A stretch of DNA of 64,000 nt from Paenibacillus artemisiicola. GTDB taxonomy: Bacteria > Bacillota > Bacilli > Paenibacillales > Paenibacillaceae. Location: assembly GCF_017652985.1 (NCBI RefSeq), contig NZ_JAGGDJ010000008.1:109001-173000 (forward strand), read 5' to 3'. The position numbers were made by a program, and so were the translations under genes. The notes under the pieces were generated by a model. That model worked only from the letters and a program-made list of their open reading frames with translations, did no database searches and had not been told where the DNA came from. Each line of letters starts with the position of its first letter. The first letter of the stretch is position 1. This document shows positions 45,734 through 54,975 of the stretch, in pieces.

Positions 45734-47074
45734 TTGCAGGAATTTGAATTCGGGAAGATCTTTTGGAATCTTTGCATCGTTCTCATTCTCGTACTGTTAA
45801 ACGGCTTTTTCGTCGCCGCGGAATTTTCGCTCGTGAAGGTCAGGCAGTCCCGGCTGACGCAGCTCGTCAACGAAGGCAACGCGCGCGCCAAGTACGCGAT
45901 CAAGGTCAACCAGCGGCTGGACGCGTATTTGTCCGCGACGCAGCTCGGCATCACGCTCGCGTCGCTCGGCCTCGGCTGGGTCGGCGAGCCCGCCATCTCC
46001 GATCTGGTCGTAGAACCGCTGTTCCATCTGCTCGGCCTGGACGACGGCGCGTTCATGCATACGGTCTCCGTCGTGATCGGGTTTCTGTGCATCACGTTCC
46101 TGCACATCGTGCTGGGGGAGCTCGCGCCGAAATCGCTCGCGATCCAGAAGTCCGAAGGCACGTCGCTGTTCGCGTCCATGCCGCTGCTGTACTTCTACCG
46201 GGTGTTCCTGCCGGCGATCTGGCTGCTGAACGGCTCGGCCAACCGGCTCTTGCGCCTCTTCGGCGTGCAGCCGGCGAGCGAGCACGATTCCGCCCATACC
46301 GAGGAAGAGATCCGCATCCTGATGGATCAAAGCGCGAAGAGCGGCATCATCGACAAGGACGAACTGGAGCTGTTCGACAACATTTTCGAGTTTTCCGACC
46401 GGCTGGCCCGGGAAGTCATGCTGCCGCGAACGGACATGGACTGCCTGTACGCGAACCTGCCGTTCGAAGAGAATTTGAAAACCGTGTACGCAAGCAAGCA
46501 TACGCGCTACCCCGTCTGCGTCGAGGACAAGGACCAATTGATCGGGTTCGTGCACATTACCGATCTGCTGACCGCGGATCCGGACGAAGAGCATGATTTG
46601 CGCCGCTACCTGCGCCCGATCCTGAACGTGCCGGAATCGATGGAGGTCAGCCATGTCCTGCAGCTGATGCAGCGCAGGCACTCCCAGCTGGCGATCGTCG
46701 TGGACGAATACGGCGGCACGGCCGGCATGCTGACGACGGAGTTGATCTTGGAACAAATCGTGGGCGAAATCCACGACGAATTCGACGACGTGCAGCCGGA
46801 AATCGTCGTCAAGGGCGACGTCACGTCCGTCGAAGGGCGCATGCTGATCGAAGAGATCAACGACATGTTCAACCTCGACATCGAAGACGAGGACGTCGAC
46901 ACGATCGGCGGCTGGCTGTTCACGAAGCTCGAAGGCAATCCCGAACGGGGCAAGAAGGTCGAATTCGACGGCTACGCGTTCGAAGTGGCGGAAAGCGAGC
47001 CGCTGCGCGTGCTGCGCGTCTTTATCTACCGGACGGCGAAAGAAGAACCCGAGGTCACGGGGTTCGGCGATTAA
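45734..47074 (+). CDS. CNNM/CBS domain transporter (CorC/TlyC, hemolysin-like)
   Basis: 446 residues from a TTG start with GAGAGGAG upstream. A CNNM membrane domain (about 1-180) starts with FWNLCIVLILVLLNGFFVAAEFSLVKVR. Two CBS domains follow, with REVMLPRTDMDCL and QLAIVVDEYGGTAGMLT, and a C-terminal CorC_HlyC domain ends the protein. Relatives such as YhdP/MpfA export magnesium. The old hemolysin label is misleading. Confidence 0.9.
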   Translation: MQEFEFGKIFWNLCIVLILVLLNGFFVAAEFSLVKVRQSRLTQLVNEGNARAKYAIKVNQRLDAYLSATQLGITLASLGLGWVGEPAISDLVVEPLFHLLGLDDGAFMHTVSVVIGFLCITFLHIVLGELAPKSLAIQKSEGTSLFASMPLLYFYRVFLPAIWLLNGSANRLLRLFGVQPASEHDSAHTEEEIRILMDQSAKSGIIDKDELELFDNIFEFSDRLAREVMLPRTDMDCLYANLPFEENLKTVYASKHTRYPVCVEDKDQLIGFVHITDLLTADPDEEHDLRRYLRPILNVPESMEVSHVLQLMQRRHSQLAIVVDEYGGTAGMLTTELILEQIVGEIHDEFDDVQPEIVVKGDVTSVEGRMLIEEINDMFNLDIEDEDVDTIGGWLFTKLEGNPERGKKVEFDGYAFEVAESEPLRVLRVFIYRTAKEEPEVTGFGD

Positions 47075-47097
47075 CGGTTTCCCTTCCATACATACGC

Positions 47098-47131
47098 GAA
47101 GAGCTCATGTCGGCGGACATGGGCTTTTTTG
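47098..47131 (+). terminator. Terminator after the CorC-type gene
   Basis: AAGAGCTCATGTC pairs with GACATGGGCTTTT using G-T pairs, followed by a run of six Ts. Confidence 0.75.
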
Positions 47132-47245
47132 CGCTGTCCCTGGGTTTAATAAATCAGGCCAAGCAAGATCGCCCGCCCCGCGACATAAGAATAGGAGTGG
47201 CAGTCGAATTGTTCGCATTTTCAACATGAGGAGGGGGAAGCGAAG

Positions 47246-47488
47246 TTGAACGCGGTAAACCCGACGCGAGATTGGTATCCCTTTGTAGGCCCGTGCGACC
47301 CGTGTCCGCCGAAATACGTGAAAACCTACTACGTTCCGCCGAACCAGTACATCCCGTACCAGCCCATGAATCTCCCGCAGTTCCCGCTGCCGGAGGCGCT
47401 CAGGAGGGGAACGCTGTGGCCGGCGCTCTACGGCCCGTACGAATCCAAATGCCAGACGGGGAGGCCGGAAGAAAGTGAACAACACTAA
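47246..47488 (+). CDS. cotJA: Spore coat-associated protein CotJA
   Basis: 80 residues, Pro/Tyr-rich (YPFVGPCDPCPPKYVKTYYV, PPNQYIPYQPMNLPQFPL), as in CotJA. TTG start with GGGGG 8 bp upstream. First gene of cotJABC, which overlaps cotJB by 14 bp. The proteins are mother-cell products incorporated into the spore coat. Confidence 0.9.
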   Translation: MNAVNPTRDWYPFVGPCDPCPPKYVKTYYVPPNQYIPYQPMNLPQFPLPEALRRGTLWPALYGPYESKCQTGRPEESEQH

Positions 47489-47747
47489 CCAAACGCTGGA
47501 CGAACAGTATTATCGCATGCTGCTCGAGCTGCAGCAGATCGAATTCGCGCTGGTCGAATTGTCGCTTTACCTCGACACGCACCCGAACGATCTGCAGGCG
47601 CTCCAGCAGTTCAACCAGCTGGCCCAGCAGCGCATGCAGAGCGCGCACCAGTTCGAGATGCATTACGGCCCGCTCATGCAGTTCGGACACAGCTATTCCA
47701 AGTATCCATGGCAGTGGGTCGAAAGCCCCTGGCCGTGGCAGGTGTAA
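47475..47747 (+). CDS. cotJB: Spore coat protein CotJB
   Basis: 90 residues from a GTG inside the end of cotJA. LLELQQIEFALVELSLYLDTHP and the tryptophan-rich tail WQWVESPWPWQV match CotJB. The site GGCCGGAAGAAA lies within cotJA. Translation is likely coupled. Confidence 0.9.
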   Translation: MNNTNQTLDEQYYRMLLELQQIEFALVELSLYLDTHPNDLQALQQFNQLAQQRMQSAHQFEMHYGPLMQFGHSYSKYPWQWVESPWPWQV

Positions 47748-47774
47748 CCAAGCGCCGAGGGAGGTGGAACGCTC

Positions 47775-48344
47775 GTGTGGATTTATCAGAAAAAGCTCCA
47801 ATATCCCGTTCGGGTCAGCAAATGCGATCCGCGGGTAGCCCGTTATCTGGTGGAGCAATACGGCGGTGCGGACGGCGAGCTGTCGGCCGCGCTCCGGTAC
47901 TTAAATCAGCGCTACAGCATTCCGGATAAAGTCATCGGGCTGCTGACCGACATCGGAACCGAGGAATTCGCGCATCTGGAAATGATCGCGACGATGATCT
48001 ACAAGCTGACGAAGGACGCGACGCCCCAGCAGATGGAGGCGGCGGGCCTCGGCGACCACTACGTCATTCACGACAACGCGCTGTTCTACAACAACGCGTC
48101 CGGCGTTCCGTGGACGGCGGCTTACATCCAGGCGAAGGGCGATCCGCTGGCCGACTTGTACGAGGACATCGCGGCGGAGGAGAAGGCGCGCGCGACGTAC
48201 CAATGGATCATCGACATGACGGACGACGTCGATTTGCAGGACAGCCTGAAATTTCTGCGCGAACGGGAAATCGTCCACTCCATGCGGTTCAAGGAAGCGG
48301 TGGAGATGATCAAGGCCGACCGCGAGACGAAAAAAGTGTTCTGA
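47775..48344 (+). CDS. cotJC: CotJC manganese catalase-like spore coat protein
   Basis: 189 residues from a GTG with GGGAGGTGG upstream. The four-helix ferritin-like fold of manganese catalase carries metal-site residues in DGELSAALRYLNQR, GTEEFAHLEMIATMI, EDIAAEEKARATYQ and REREIVHSMRFKEA. It probably protects the spore from peroxide; coat location follows from the operon. Confidence 0.92.
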   Translation: MWIYQKKLQYPVRVSKCDPRVARYLVEQYGGADGELSAALRYLNQRYSIPDKVIGLLTDIGTEEFAHLEMIATMIYKLTKDATPQQMEAAGLGDHYVIHDNALFYNNASGVPWTAAYIQAKGDPLADLYEDIAAEEKARATYQWIIDMTDDVDLQDSLKFLREREIVHSMRFKEAVEMIKADRETKKVF

Positions 48345-48361
48345 AGGCGCCGACGACCGGC

Positions 48362-48395
48362 AAGCTCCCGCGGCATGGAGGCCTCGGGGGCTTTT
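48362..48395 (+). terminator. Terminator of cotJABC
   Basis: AAGCTCCCG-CGGC pairs imperfectly with GCCTCGGGGGCTT, followed by TTTG. The remaining 250 bp to the next gene show no further structure. Confidence 0.65.
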
Positions 48396-48643
48396 TGCGT
48401 CGGCTTCCGTCGCAGACTCGCCGGGGCGGGCGCCGGAATGGGTCGCGCATCCCCGAAACGGCGTTTAAGGCGGCCATTGCGGAAAATCGGACAAGCTTGC
48501 GGCGTGCGAACGTCCGGCCCGATGGAAGCCGGGGCGAACGCGCGCGGCCGTTGTCGATTGCGGGCCGATGCTGAAACTTTCCGCGGTCGTTTCTCGTCTA
48601 CTAGGTATCCGCAAGTCGGAGAGCAGAAGGGGAGGACGACAAG

Positions 48644-49816
48644 GTGAGCACGAGAGTTTCCGCCGAGACCGCCGGCGTTGCCAGGGGCAAGCGCCCGCAG
48701 GGGAAGTCGGCGCCGAGACGCGCGGCCAAACGAAAGCGCAAACGGTTCAGGCGGACGGCCGCCGTCTTCGCGCTTCTGCTGGCGCTCGGCGCCGCGGGGG
48801 CGGGCTGGTTGTTTTTGACGCCGTCCGGCACCGATATCCGCTACCTGGTCGCGGACACGCTGATTACGACCCAGCACCGGAAATGGGCGAAATATATTAT
48901 CGGGCAGCACGCGCTGGATACGCGCGTGCAGGCTTATCAGGCGCAATTCGACGCCATGGGAGAAGAGCGGGACACGCACGAAATCCACACGCCGCCCGCA
49001 GGCGCGGCCGCGCCCGCGGCGGACGCGGACGGCGCGGCCGAGGAGCAGAAGCCCCTCGTCGAGATCGAGCCGGTCTCCGGGCACGGCTACAGCGGCTACG
49101 TCATGACCGTCAACGATCCGACCAAGATCCGCGTCGCCGTCCCGGCTAAGCCGGGCCGCGGCGAGCGGGTCACGAGCATGGTGCAGCGGACCGGGGCCAT
49201 CGCCGGCGTGAACGGCGGCGGCTTCGCCGACCCGAACTGGGAGGGGAACGGCTTCCAGCCGATCGGCATCGTCATGTCGGGCGGCAAGCTGTTTTACAGC
49301 GACCTCGGCCGCTCGAAGTCGACGCAGGTCGTCGGCATCGACGGCAGCGGCAAGATGGTCGCCGGGAGGTACACGCTTGACGAGCTGCGGCAGATGGGCG
49401 TGAAGGAAGCGGTCACGTTCCAGCCGCGCATCATCGTCAACGGCAAAGGGCTGATCAAGAACGCCGCCGACGGCTGGGGCATCGCCCCGCGCACGGCGAT
49501 GGGCCAGCGCGAGGACGGCGCCATCCTGTTCGTCGTCATCGACGGCCGCCAGCCGGGCCACAGCATCGGCGCGAACCTGTACGACGTGCAGCAGATCATG
49601 CTGGCGCACGGCGCGGTCATCGCGGCGAATCTCGACGGCGGCTCCTCGACGGTGCTCGTGAAGGACGGCGCGGTGCTGAACAAGCCGTCGACCAAGAGCA
49701 GCGAGGGCCGGTATTTGCCGTCCGCGTTCCTGGTCTTCGAGCATCCGGAGCAGGCCGATATCCGGAACGTATGGGAGGGCTTGAAGCCGGGCGACATCGA
49801 TCCGGCGAAATGGTAG
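48644..49816 (+). CDS. Phosphodiester glycosidase family protein (NAGPA domain)
   Basis: 390 residues from a GTG with GGGGAGG upstream. A very basic N-terminus (AKRKRKRFRR) leads to one membrane anchor (about 38-58). An extracellular linker with an Ala-rich stretch and a C-terminal NAGPA/DUF2233 domain follow. The domain has IAGVNGGGFADPNWEGNGF, QPRIIVNGKG, PRTAMGQREDGAILFVVIDGR and NLDGGSSTVLV. Relatives cleave sugar-phosphodiesters; here a cell wall or polymer substrate is plausible but not shown. Confidence 0.85.
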   Translation: MSTRVSAETAGVARGKRPQGKSAPRRAAKRKRKRFRRTAAVFALLLALGAAGAGWLFLTPSGTDIRYLVADTLITTQHRKWAKYIIGQHALDTRVQAYQAQFDAMGEERDTHEIHTPPAGAAAPAADADGAAEEQKPLVEIEPVSGHGYSGYVMTVNDPTKIRVAVPAKPGRGERVTSMVQRTGAIAGVNGGGFADPNWEGNGFQPIGIVMSGGKLFYSDLGRSKSTQVVGIDGSGKMVAGRYTLDELRQMGVKEAVTFQPRIIVNGKGLIKNAADGWGIAPRTAMGQREDGAILFVVIDGRQPGHSIGANLYDVQQIMLAHGAVIAANLDGGSSTVLVKDGAVLNKPSTKSSEGRYLPSAFLVFEHPEQADIRNVWEGLKPGDIDPAKW

Positions 49817-49885
49817 CCGCGGGAGGCCGCGCCATAACGCGGCGGCGTTGCGCGCGGTCCGCTTCCGCCGCGCCGCCTCCCGCGG
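49817..49885. repeat. Long-loop GC-rich inverted repeat
   Basis: CCGCGGGAGGC (49817-49827) and GCCTCCCGCGG (49875-49885) are perfectly inverted, with GC-rich self-complementary sequence between. No T tract. It lies in the 219 bp gap between the glycosidase-like and HAD genes and may act as a structural barrier. Confidence 0.4.
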
Positions 49886-50035
49886 GCGGTACGGCCGGGC
49901 ACGCCGCGCCGACGCGCCCAAGAGATGCTCCGCGCTCGCCGCGGCAGCTTGCCGCAGCGGCCGTTTCCTTCTTGCGCGGCGGCGTTCCTTTCCAGTATGA
50001 TTAAGGGCATTACGGATTGGAAAGGGAGTTGCACG

Positions 50036-50731
50036 ATGCAAAGCGGCGTTACGCTTCCGCGGCCGGAAGCGCTCATTTTCGATATGGACGGCACGCTGTT
50101 CGAGACGGATACCCTGCTCAAAGGGGTGCATGAACGGATATTCGCGACGCTGCGGGCGGAGGGGCTGTATCTGCAGCCGACGCCTCCCGTGGAGGCGCTG
50201 CTCGGCTGCCTCGGCATGCTGCTCGCCGACATCTGGCGCAAAGTCATGCCGGACGCTTCGGAGGCCGCCCGCAACCGGGCTGACGAGCTGCTGCTCCAGT
50301 ACGAGGTCGAAGGACTGGAGAACGGCGAGGGCTCGCTCTATCCTCACGTGGCGGAGACGCTCGCCGCGCTGAAGGCGCAGGGCTTCAAGCTGTTCGTGGC
50401 GAGCAACGGCCTCGAGCGCTACGTGAAGGAGATCGCCCGGCTCAAGAGCATCGGCCCGCTGTTCGACGGCTTGTACAGCGCCGGCGAATACGGCACGGCG
50501 TCGAAGGTGCACCTCGTCGAACGGCTGCTGCGCGACCATGGCGTCCGCTCGGCGTGGATGGTCGGCGACCGCTCCTCGGACGTGGAAGCCGGCAAGCGGA
50601 ATGGGCTGCAGGTCGTCGGCTGCGCCTACGCGGTGTACGGCCGCAAGGAGGAGCTGAACGGCTCCGACGCCCTCATCGCGGACTTCCGCGAACTGCTGGC
50701 GCTCGTGCCGGAAGAGCTGCAGCAGCCCTAA
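50036..50731 (+). CDS. HAD-superfamily phosphatase
   Basis: 231 residues from the ATG with AAAGGGAG 7 bp upstream. HAD motifs: D16-x-D18 in LIFDMDGTLFETD (nucleophile and acid/base), VASNG (motif II), the lysine in GTASKVHLVERLL and VGDRSSDVEAGKRNG (motif IV). A helical cap (about 30-100) resembles the phosphoglycolate phosphatase or beta-phosphoglucomutase group. The substrate cannot be assigned. Confidence 0.88.
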   Translation: MQSGVTLPRPEALIFDMDGTLFETDTLLKGVHERIFATLRAEGLYLQPTPPVEALLGCLGMLLADIWRKVMPDASEAARNRADELLLQYEVEGLENGEGSLYPHVAETLAALKAQGFKLFVASNGLERYVKEIARLKSIGPLFDGLYSAGEYGTASKVHLVERLLRDHGVRSAWMVGDRSSDVEAGKRNGLQVVGCAYAVYGRKEELNGSDALIADFRELLALVPEELQQP

Positions 50732-50784
50732 CCGGCGGCTCGGGGATGCTTCGGCCGGAGCGGCAGCGCCGAAGAAACGCAAAG

Positions 50785-50822
50785 AAGAACCCGGCCCGCG
50801 CCGTCGCGCGGGCCGGGTTCTT
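50785..50822. terminator. Bidirectional terminator between the HAD gene and the ATP-grasp operon
   Basis: AAGAACCCGGCCCGCG (50785-50800) pairs perfectly with CGCGGGCCGGGTTCTT (50807-50822). Confidence 0.85.
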
Positions 50823-50828
50823 CGGCGT

Positions 50829-51974
50829 TCAGTCGGGCTCGTGCCGCATGTTCGCGGTCTCCGCGCCCGTCTTCCGTTTTTGCTTTTGCTCGTACAGCCA
50901 TACCGCGTATTCCAGCGGCCGGACGATGGCCCGCCGGTACGTCTCGCGTTCGCCGGCCTGGATGAACACTTCGCGAGACGGCTTCGGATTGACTTCTAGC
51001 AGCCAAATCTGCCCCTTGCGGTCGATCGCCAGGTCGAGCGCCAGCTCGCACAGCCTCCCGTACGACTTCTCCAGGTACGCGGCGACGTCCACTCCGAATT
51101 CCTCGGCCTTCCGGACGACGCTCGTCACCGTGTCCTCGTTCCGGATCCAATCGCCGAGCAGCGTCCGCATCTTCGCGGCCTGACCGCCGCCGTGCAGGTT
51201 GGACGTGATGCTGCCGCTCGCGCCGATCCGGCCGGCGCAGCCCGTCACTTCCCATTCGCCGCCGCGGTTCTTCTGCACGAGCATGCGGTAATCGTGCACC
51301 CGGCCGTTCGGCAGCTTCAGCTGGATGCCCTGCTGCACGAGGTACCGGTTTTCCTTCAGGTTCCACTTCGCGAGCCGGCCGTGCAGGCCGGTGAGTCCGA
51401 CGCGCCGCGGACTGATGATTCGCCGGGACTGGTCGCGCCCTTGAATCAGGAAGGTGCCGGTCTGTTCCCGCTCGATCCGCAGGATGCCGCGTCCGCCCGT
51501 GCCGTTGATCGGCTTCAGGTAGATGAGCGGATACTTGCGGATGAGCTCGGCGAGGTCGCTCTGATTCTCGTACAGACGCGTCAGCGGCAGATGCGGCCGG
51601 AACCGCTCTTCCCGGCCGAGCGTCTTGTAGACCGTGTATTTGTTGCGCAGCACCCGGTTGAGGAAGGTCAGGTGGCCGTATTTCCGCCGGAACTGACCCA
51701 GCTGGGCGAAGCGGTGGCTCTTCTGGATCCGGCAGCGGTCGTAGATCATATGAGGAAAGGAGCGCCAGCGGCGGCTCCAGGATTTCGCGGTCGGATCGTA
51801 CTGATGCGCGTGAATGCGGTTGGTCTCGAAGTTGACGTCCGCCGGCGTGAAGACGAAGATCTCGAGGCCGAGACTCTTGCCGGCTTCCGTCATCCGCGCG
51901 TAAATGGGCTTCTCTTCCATGAGGCCTCGGTCGTTCAGATAGAGGGTTAAAATGCCGAGAACCGGCTGACCCAT
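50829..51974 (-). CDS. YheC-like ATP-grasp protein, paralog 1 (last in operon)
   Basis: 381 residues; AGGAGG lies 7 bp before the ATG. N-terminal core QPVLGILTLYLNDR, then the ATP-grasp fold with the lysine loop LIYLKPINGTGGRGILRI, QQGIQLKLPNGRVHDYRMLV and the metal-binding ending WLLEVNPKPS. Like Bacillus YheC (about 363 residues) it lacks the extra N-terminal domain of YheD. YheC/YheD are spore coat-associated proteins of unknown chemistry. ATP-grasp enzymes usually ligate a carboxylate to an amine, so peptide or amide bond formation is inferred. Confidence 0.85.
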   Translation of the reverse strand: MGQPVLGILTLYLNDRGLMEEKPIYARMTEAGKSLGLEIFVFTPADVNFETNRIHAHQYDPTAKSWSRRWRSFPHMIYDRCRIQKSHRFAQLGQFRRKYGHLTFLNRVLRNKYTVYKTLGREERFRPHLPLTRLYENQSDLAELIRKYPLIYLKPINGTGGRGILRIEREQTGTFLIQGRDQSRRIISPRRVGLTGLHGRLAKWNLKENRYLVQQGIQLKLPNGRVHDYRMLVQKNRGGEWEVTGCAGRIGASGSITSNLHGGGQAAKMRTLLGDWIRNEDTVTSVVRKAEEFGVDVAAYLEKSYGRLCELALDLAIDRKGQIWLLEVNPKPSREVFIQAGERETYRRAIVRPLEYAVWLYEQKQKRKTGAETANMRHEPD

Positions 51975-51985
51975 AGAGGTTCCTC

Positions 51986-52435
51986 CTAGCGTTCGAATCG
52001 AAGGGTCGGCTTGCCGGTCGGGCCGCTGTGCAGGCTGACCGCTTTCATGCCCGCCCGGAAGCACATGTTCATGCTGGAAGCGTTGTCGGAGGCTACGCTG
52101 CAGGTAAGCCGGCCGAGCCGGCGGTGCAGCGCCCGCAGCAGGGCGCTGCCGGTCCCTTGGCCGCGGTATTCGGGCGACACGACGACGAGGCAGGCGCGCT
52201 CGCCGCCGTCTTCCGCGAACGCGACGGCCGCCAGCCGTCCGTTCTGAACGGCGACGGCGACGGCCGCCGCGGCGCCTTCGGCCGAGCGGCCCGCGGCCAG
52301 GCGGGTGGGCGTCAGCGCGTTCAGCGCGGCGAGTCCCGCGTGGGTAATGCGGCTGTCGCCGTACCGGTACAGAAATCGGGTGATCTTCTCCTTGGATGCC
52401 GACCATTGGGACGGCGACAGCAGCTTTACCTGCAT
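51986..52435 (-). CDS. GNAT acetyltransferase in the ATP-grasp operon
   Basis: 149 residues. The acetyl-CoA loop VVVSPEYRGQGTGSALLRAL (motif A, Q/R-x-x-G-x-G/A) and VASDNASSMNMCFRAGM (motif B) mark the GNAT fold. It lies 15 bp after paralog 2 and 11 bp before paralog 1, so it is part of the same transcript. GNATs beside ATP-grasp ligases can acylate amines or transfer aminoacyl groups; the substrate here is unknown. Confidence 0.85.
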   Translation of the reverse strand: MQVKLLSPSQWSASKEKITRFLYRYGDSRITHAGLAALNALTPTRLAAGRSAEGAAAAVAVAVQNGRLAAVAFAEDGGERACLVVVSPEYRGQGTGSALLRALHRRLGRLTCSVASDNASSMNMCFRAGMKAVSLHSGPTGKPTLRFER

Positions 52436-52450
52436 GAGCTTACCTCCCCG

Positions 52451-53599
52451 CTATTTGTTCTTGTTGCGCAACAAATAGCTGCTGTATTGGAAAATCCGCT
52501 CCAGCGAACGTTTCCGGATGTCCGGCTCGTCGAACTTCATCGGCTTCGCGTTGGCTTCGAAAAACCAGATGCTGCCCGACTGGTCGATGCCGAGATCCAT
52601 CGACATCTCCGCCAGCCTGCGGCCGGAGCCGCGTTCGATCTGGCGGGCGATGACGAGCGCGGCGGAGCGGGCCTTCGTAAGAAGTTTATTAGCTTCGTCT
52701 TGGCCAAATACGCCGACAAGCAGTTTCTCCGGATCCTCGATGCTGCCGCCGCGCGGGACGTGCGTCGTGATGCTCATGGAGCCGGCCAGCCGGGCGCCGA
52801 TGCCGGAGACGTCCCATTGTCCCCGCTGGTTCTTCTGGATGAGCGCCCGCAGGTCGAAGGAGCGGTCGTTGTACGCGGCCAGCTGGATGCCCTGCTGGGC
52901 GATGTACCGGTCGCTGCTGCATTCCTTCTTGATGCGGCTCCACAGCTTGACGATCGAGCCGCAGTTGTAGGTCGTGCTGCCTTTGTTGCCCTGGATCTTG
53001 AGCCGGTACGGCAGCGCCTTCTCGGGGTGCAGCTCGATCGTCATGATGCCTTTGCCGGCCTTGCCGCTCACCGGTTTCAGGTAGAGAAACCGGTGGCGCT
53101 GCATCATTTTGCCGAGTCCGCCCAGGGTCAGAAGCCGGCGCGTCGCGGGGATATAGGGGCTCGTGCTGCGCGATTGCCGGAGCCACTTGAAGAGGCTCCA
53201 TTTATTGAAGAATTTCGGATTGAAGATCTGCACCCTCGGATTCTTCATGCAGGCGGCGATTTTGCGCCGCACCTCGGGCTGCAGTTCGTCCTCGCGAAGA
53301 GGAATCCGGTTGTAGATCAAGTCCGGAAACGGAAACTGCGATTGGATCCACGTATCCGTGCCGGGATCGTACGTGTAGCCGTTCAACGACTTCCGTCCGA
53401 TCCTCAGCTGCTTGACGGTCAAGACGTAAACGAGGAAGCCGTTGTCCTTGCCCGCGGCGATCAGATCGGCGAAGTTTTCGCGGTTGCCGCGGAAGAACTG
53501 CAGCTCGTCGTCGATCGTCAGAATGGCGAGGACCGGTTGATTGGACTTCGTCTGAGCCGAAGGGTCCGCCGCCGTATCCTCGTGGATGACGAACGCCAT
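52451..53599 (-). CDS. YheC-like ATP-grasp protein, paralog 2
   Basis: 382 residues from the ATG with GGGAGG 9 bp upstream. Core: QPVLAILTIDDEL, FPDLIYNRIP, LYLKPVSGKAGKGIMTI, AQQGIQLAAYNDRSFDLRAL and the metal ligand region WFFEANAKPM. A 15-residue polar extension precedes the core; otherwise YheC-type. Its start codon overlaps the stop of paralog 3 by one base, so translation is coupled. Confidence 0.85.
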   Translation of the reverse strand: MAFVIHEDTAADPSAQTKSNQPVLAILTIDDELQFFRGNRENFADLIAAGKDNGFLVYVLTVKQLRIGRKSLNGYTYDPGTDTWIQSQFPFPDLIYNRIPLREDELQPEVRRKIAACMKNPRVQIFNPKFFNKWSLFKWLRQSRSTSPYIPATRRLLTLGGLGKMMQRHRFLYLKPVSGKAGKGIMTIELHPEKALPYRLKIQGNKGSTTYNCGSIVKLWSRIKKECSSDRYIAQQGIQLAAYNDRSFDLRALIQKNQRGQWDVSGIGARLAGSMSITTHVPRGGSIEDPEKLLVGVFGQDEANKLLTKARSAALVIARQIERGSGRRLAEMSMDLGIDQSGSIWFFEANAKPMKFDEPDIRKRSLERIFQYSSYLLRNKNK

Positions 53600-54975
53600 C
53601 AGTCTTCGCCTCCCTGCTCCTTGAACTTGCTCAAGTACATGCAGTGCTCGAGGATATGCGACATGGAATCGCGGCCCTGCGCGCGCAGCGACGGGTGGGC
53701 GAAGATCGAGCGGCCCGGCTTCGCGTTCGCTTCGAACATCCAAACCTCGCCGTCCTTGTCGATGCCGATATCGAGGCCGAGCTCGCCGAGCGTGTGCGGG
53801 AAGTTGCGTTCGATCGCCTGCGAGAGCTTGACGGACACGGCCTTCGCTTTGATCAGCATGTCGTCGGCCTTATCGCCGAACACCCGGCTGAGCGCCTGTT
53901 CCGGCGTGAGCAGCGAGCCGCCGTTCTTGATATGGGTCGTGACGCTGCCGCGCCCGGCTTTCTTCGCGCCGATGCCGACCGGCACCCATTCGTTTCGGCC
54001 GTTCTTGTGCATGTGGAACCGGAAGTCGATCGGGCAGCCGTCGATCTCGATCAGCCGCACGCCCTGCTGGCTGACGTACCGGCCGAGGCCGCTGCCGTGG
54101 CGCGTCTCCAGCATGCGCATCAGGCTGTTGAAGTTCGTGAAGCGCAGCAGCACGTTCGTGTTGCCGCGCCGGTAGCGGGCGAAGTAGCCCCGCTTCGGAT
54201 GGTAGGTCAGCCGGTAGATGCCGATGCCGAGGCTGCCGGCCGTCGGCTTGAAATAGATGAACTGGTGATTCTCCAGCATCTCCTTGATCTTCTCGGCGCG
54301 CGGGTTGTTGACCGATTCCGGCAGGTGCTCGAGCGCCTCCACGTCTTTGTCCAGCAGCTTGTAGACGTCGGACTTGTTGAAGAAGCTCCAGTTGAAGAAC
54401 GGCACGCCCTTGCGGACGAAGCGTTCCCGCATCGACATGATCGAGGCCGTCGTTTCCGCGTAGCGGCTCGGCAGCCGGTTGTAGACGACGTCCGGCAGCG
54501 GCACGACCTTGCGGTACCAGGCGCCGGCGCTGTTGAGGAAGTAGCCGTTGACGGTCTCCTTCGTCCAGTTCACGTCGCGCGGCGTGAAGGCGAACACGTA
54601 CGCCTTGCGCTCGCCCATGCGGATGAGCTGGCGGATATACCCGGAGCGGGAGCCGAAGGGCGAGTCGCTCTTGCGATCGCCGTCGGTCAGCACGCCGATC
54701 AGCGGCCCGAGCTGGAGATCGATGTCTTCGCCTTGCACGTACGAGATGCTGCCGGTCTTCGGAACCTTGATCGTCTGGCGGACGCCGGCGGACAGGTACA
54801 GGTGGTTGCCCTGCCGGTTGATGGGCTTTACGGCGGCCGTCAGCGTTTCGTGCCCAAATTTCAGTTGGATCGTCTTCTTGCCGGACAGTTTCAGGGAGCG
54901 AAGGAGTGAGCCCGACAGGTAGACGATGCGTTCGCTTGAGGGTGAGAAGTGTACATGACAAGATGTCAAACTCAT
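53599..54975 (-). CDS. yheD: YheD-like ATP-grasp protein, paralog 3
   Basis: 458 residues, matching the length of Bacillus YheD (about 453). An additional N-terminal beta-rich domain of about 90 residues (HVHFSPSSERIVYLSGSLLR onward) precedes the common core LQLGPLIGVLTDG. Then VVYNRLPSR, FIYFKPTAGSLGIGIYRL, SQQGVRLIEIDGCPIDFRFH and WMFEANAKPG. AGGAGG lies about 9 bp upstream of the ATG. It overlaps paralog 4 by ATGA. Confidence 0.87.
   Translation of the reverse strand: MSLTSCHVHFSPSSERIVYLSGSLLRSLKLSGKKTIQLKFGHETLTAAVKPINRQGNHLYLSAGVRQTIKVPKTGSISYVQGEDIDLQLGPLIGVLTDGDRKSDSPFGSRSGYIRQLIRMGERKAYVFAFTPRDVNWTKETVNGYFLNSAGAWYRKVVPLPDVVYNRLPSRYAETTASIMSMRERFVRKGVPFFNWSFFNKSDVYKLLDKDVEALEHLPESVNNPRAEKIKEMLENHQFIYFKPTAGSLGIGIYRLTYHPKRGYFARYRRGNTNVLLRFTNFNSLMRMLETRHGSGLGRYVSQQGVRLIEIDGCPIDFRFHMHKNGRNEWVPVGIGAKKAGRGSVTTHIKNGGSLLTPEQALSRVFGDKADDMLIKAKAVSVKLSQAIERNFPHTLGELGLDIGIDKDGEVWMFEANAKPGRSIFAHPSLRAQGRDSMSHILEHCMYLSKFKEQGGED

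Noticed and set aside
47136..47245. SigE or SigK promoter for cotJABC
   Set aside because: CATAAGAATA at 47184 is suggestive, but no -35 element lies at an acceptable distance.
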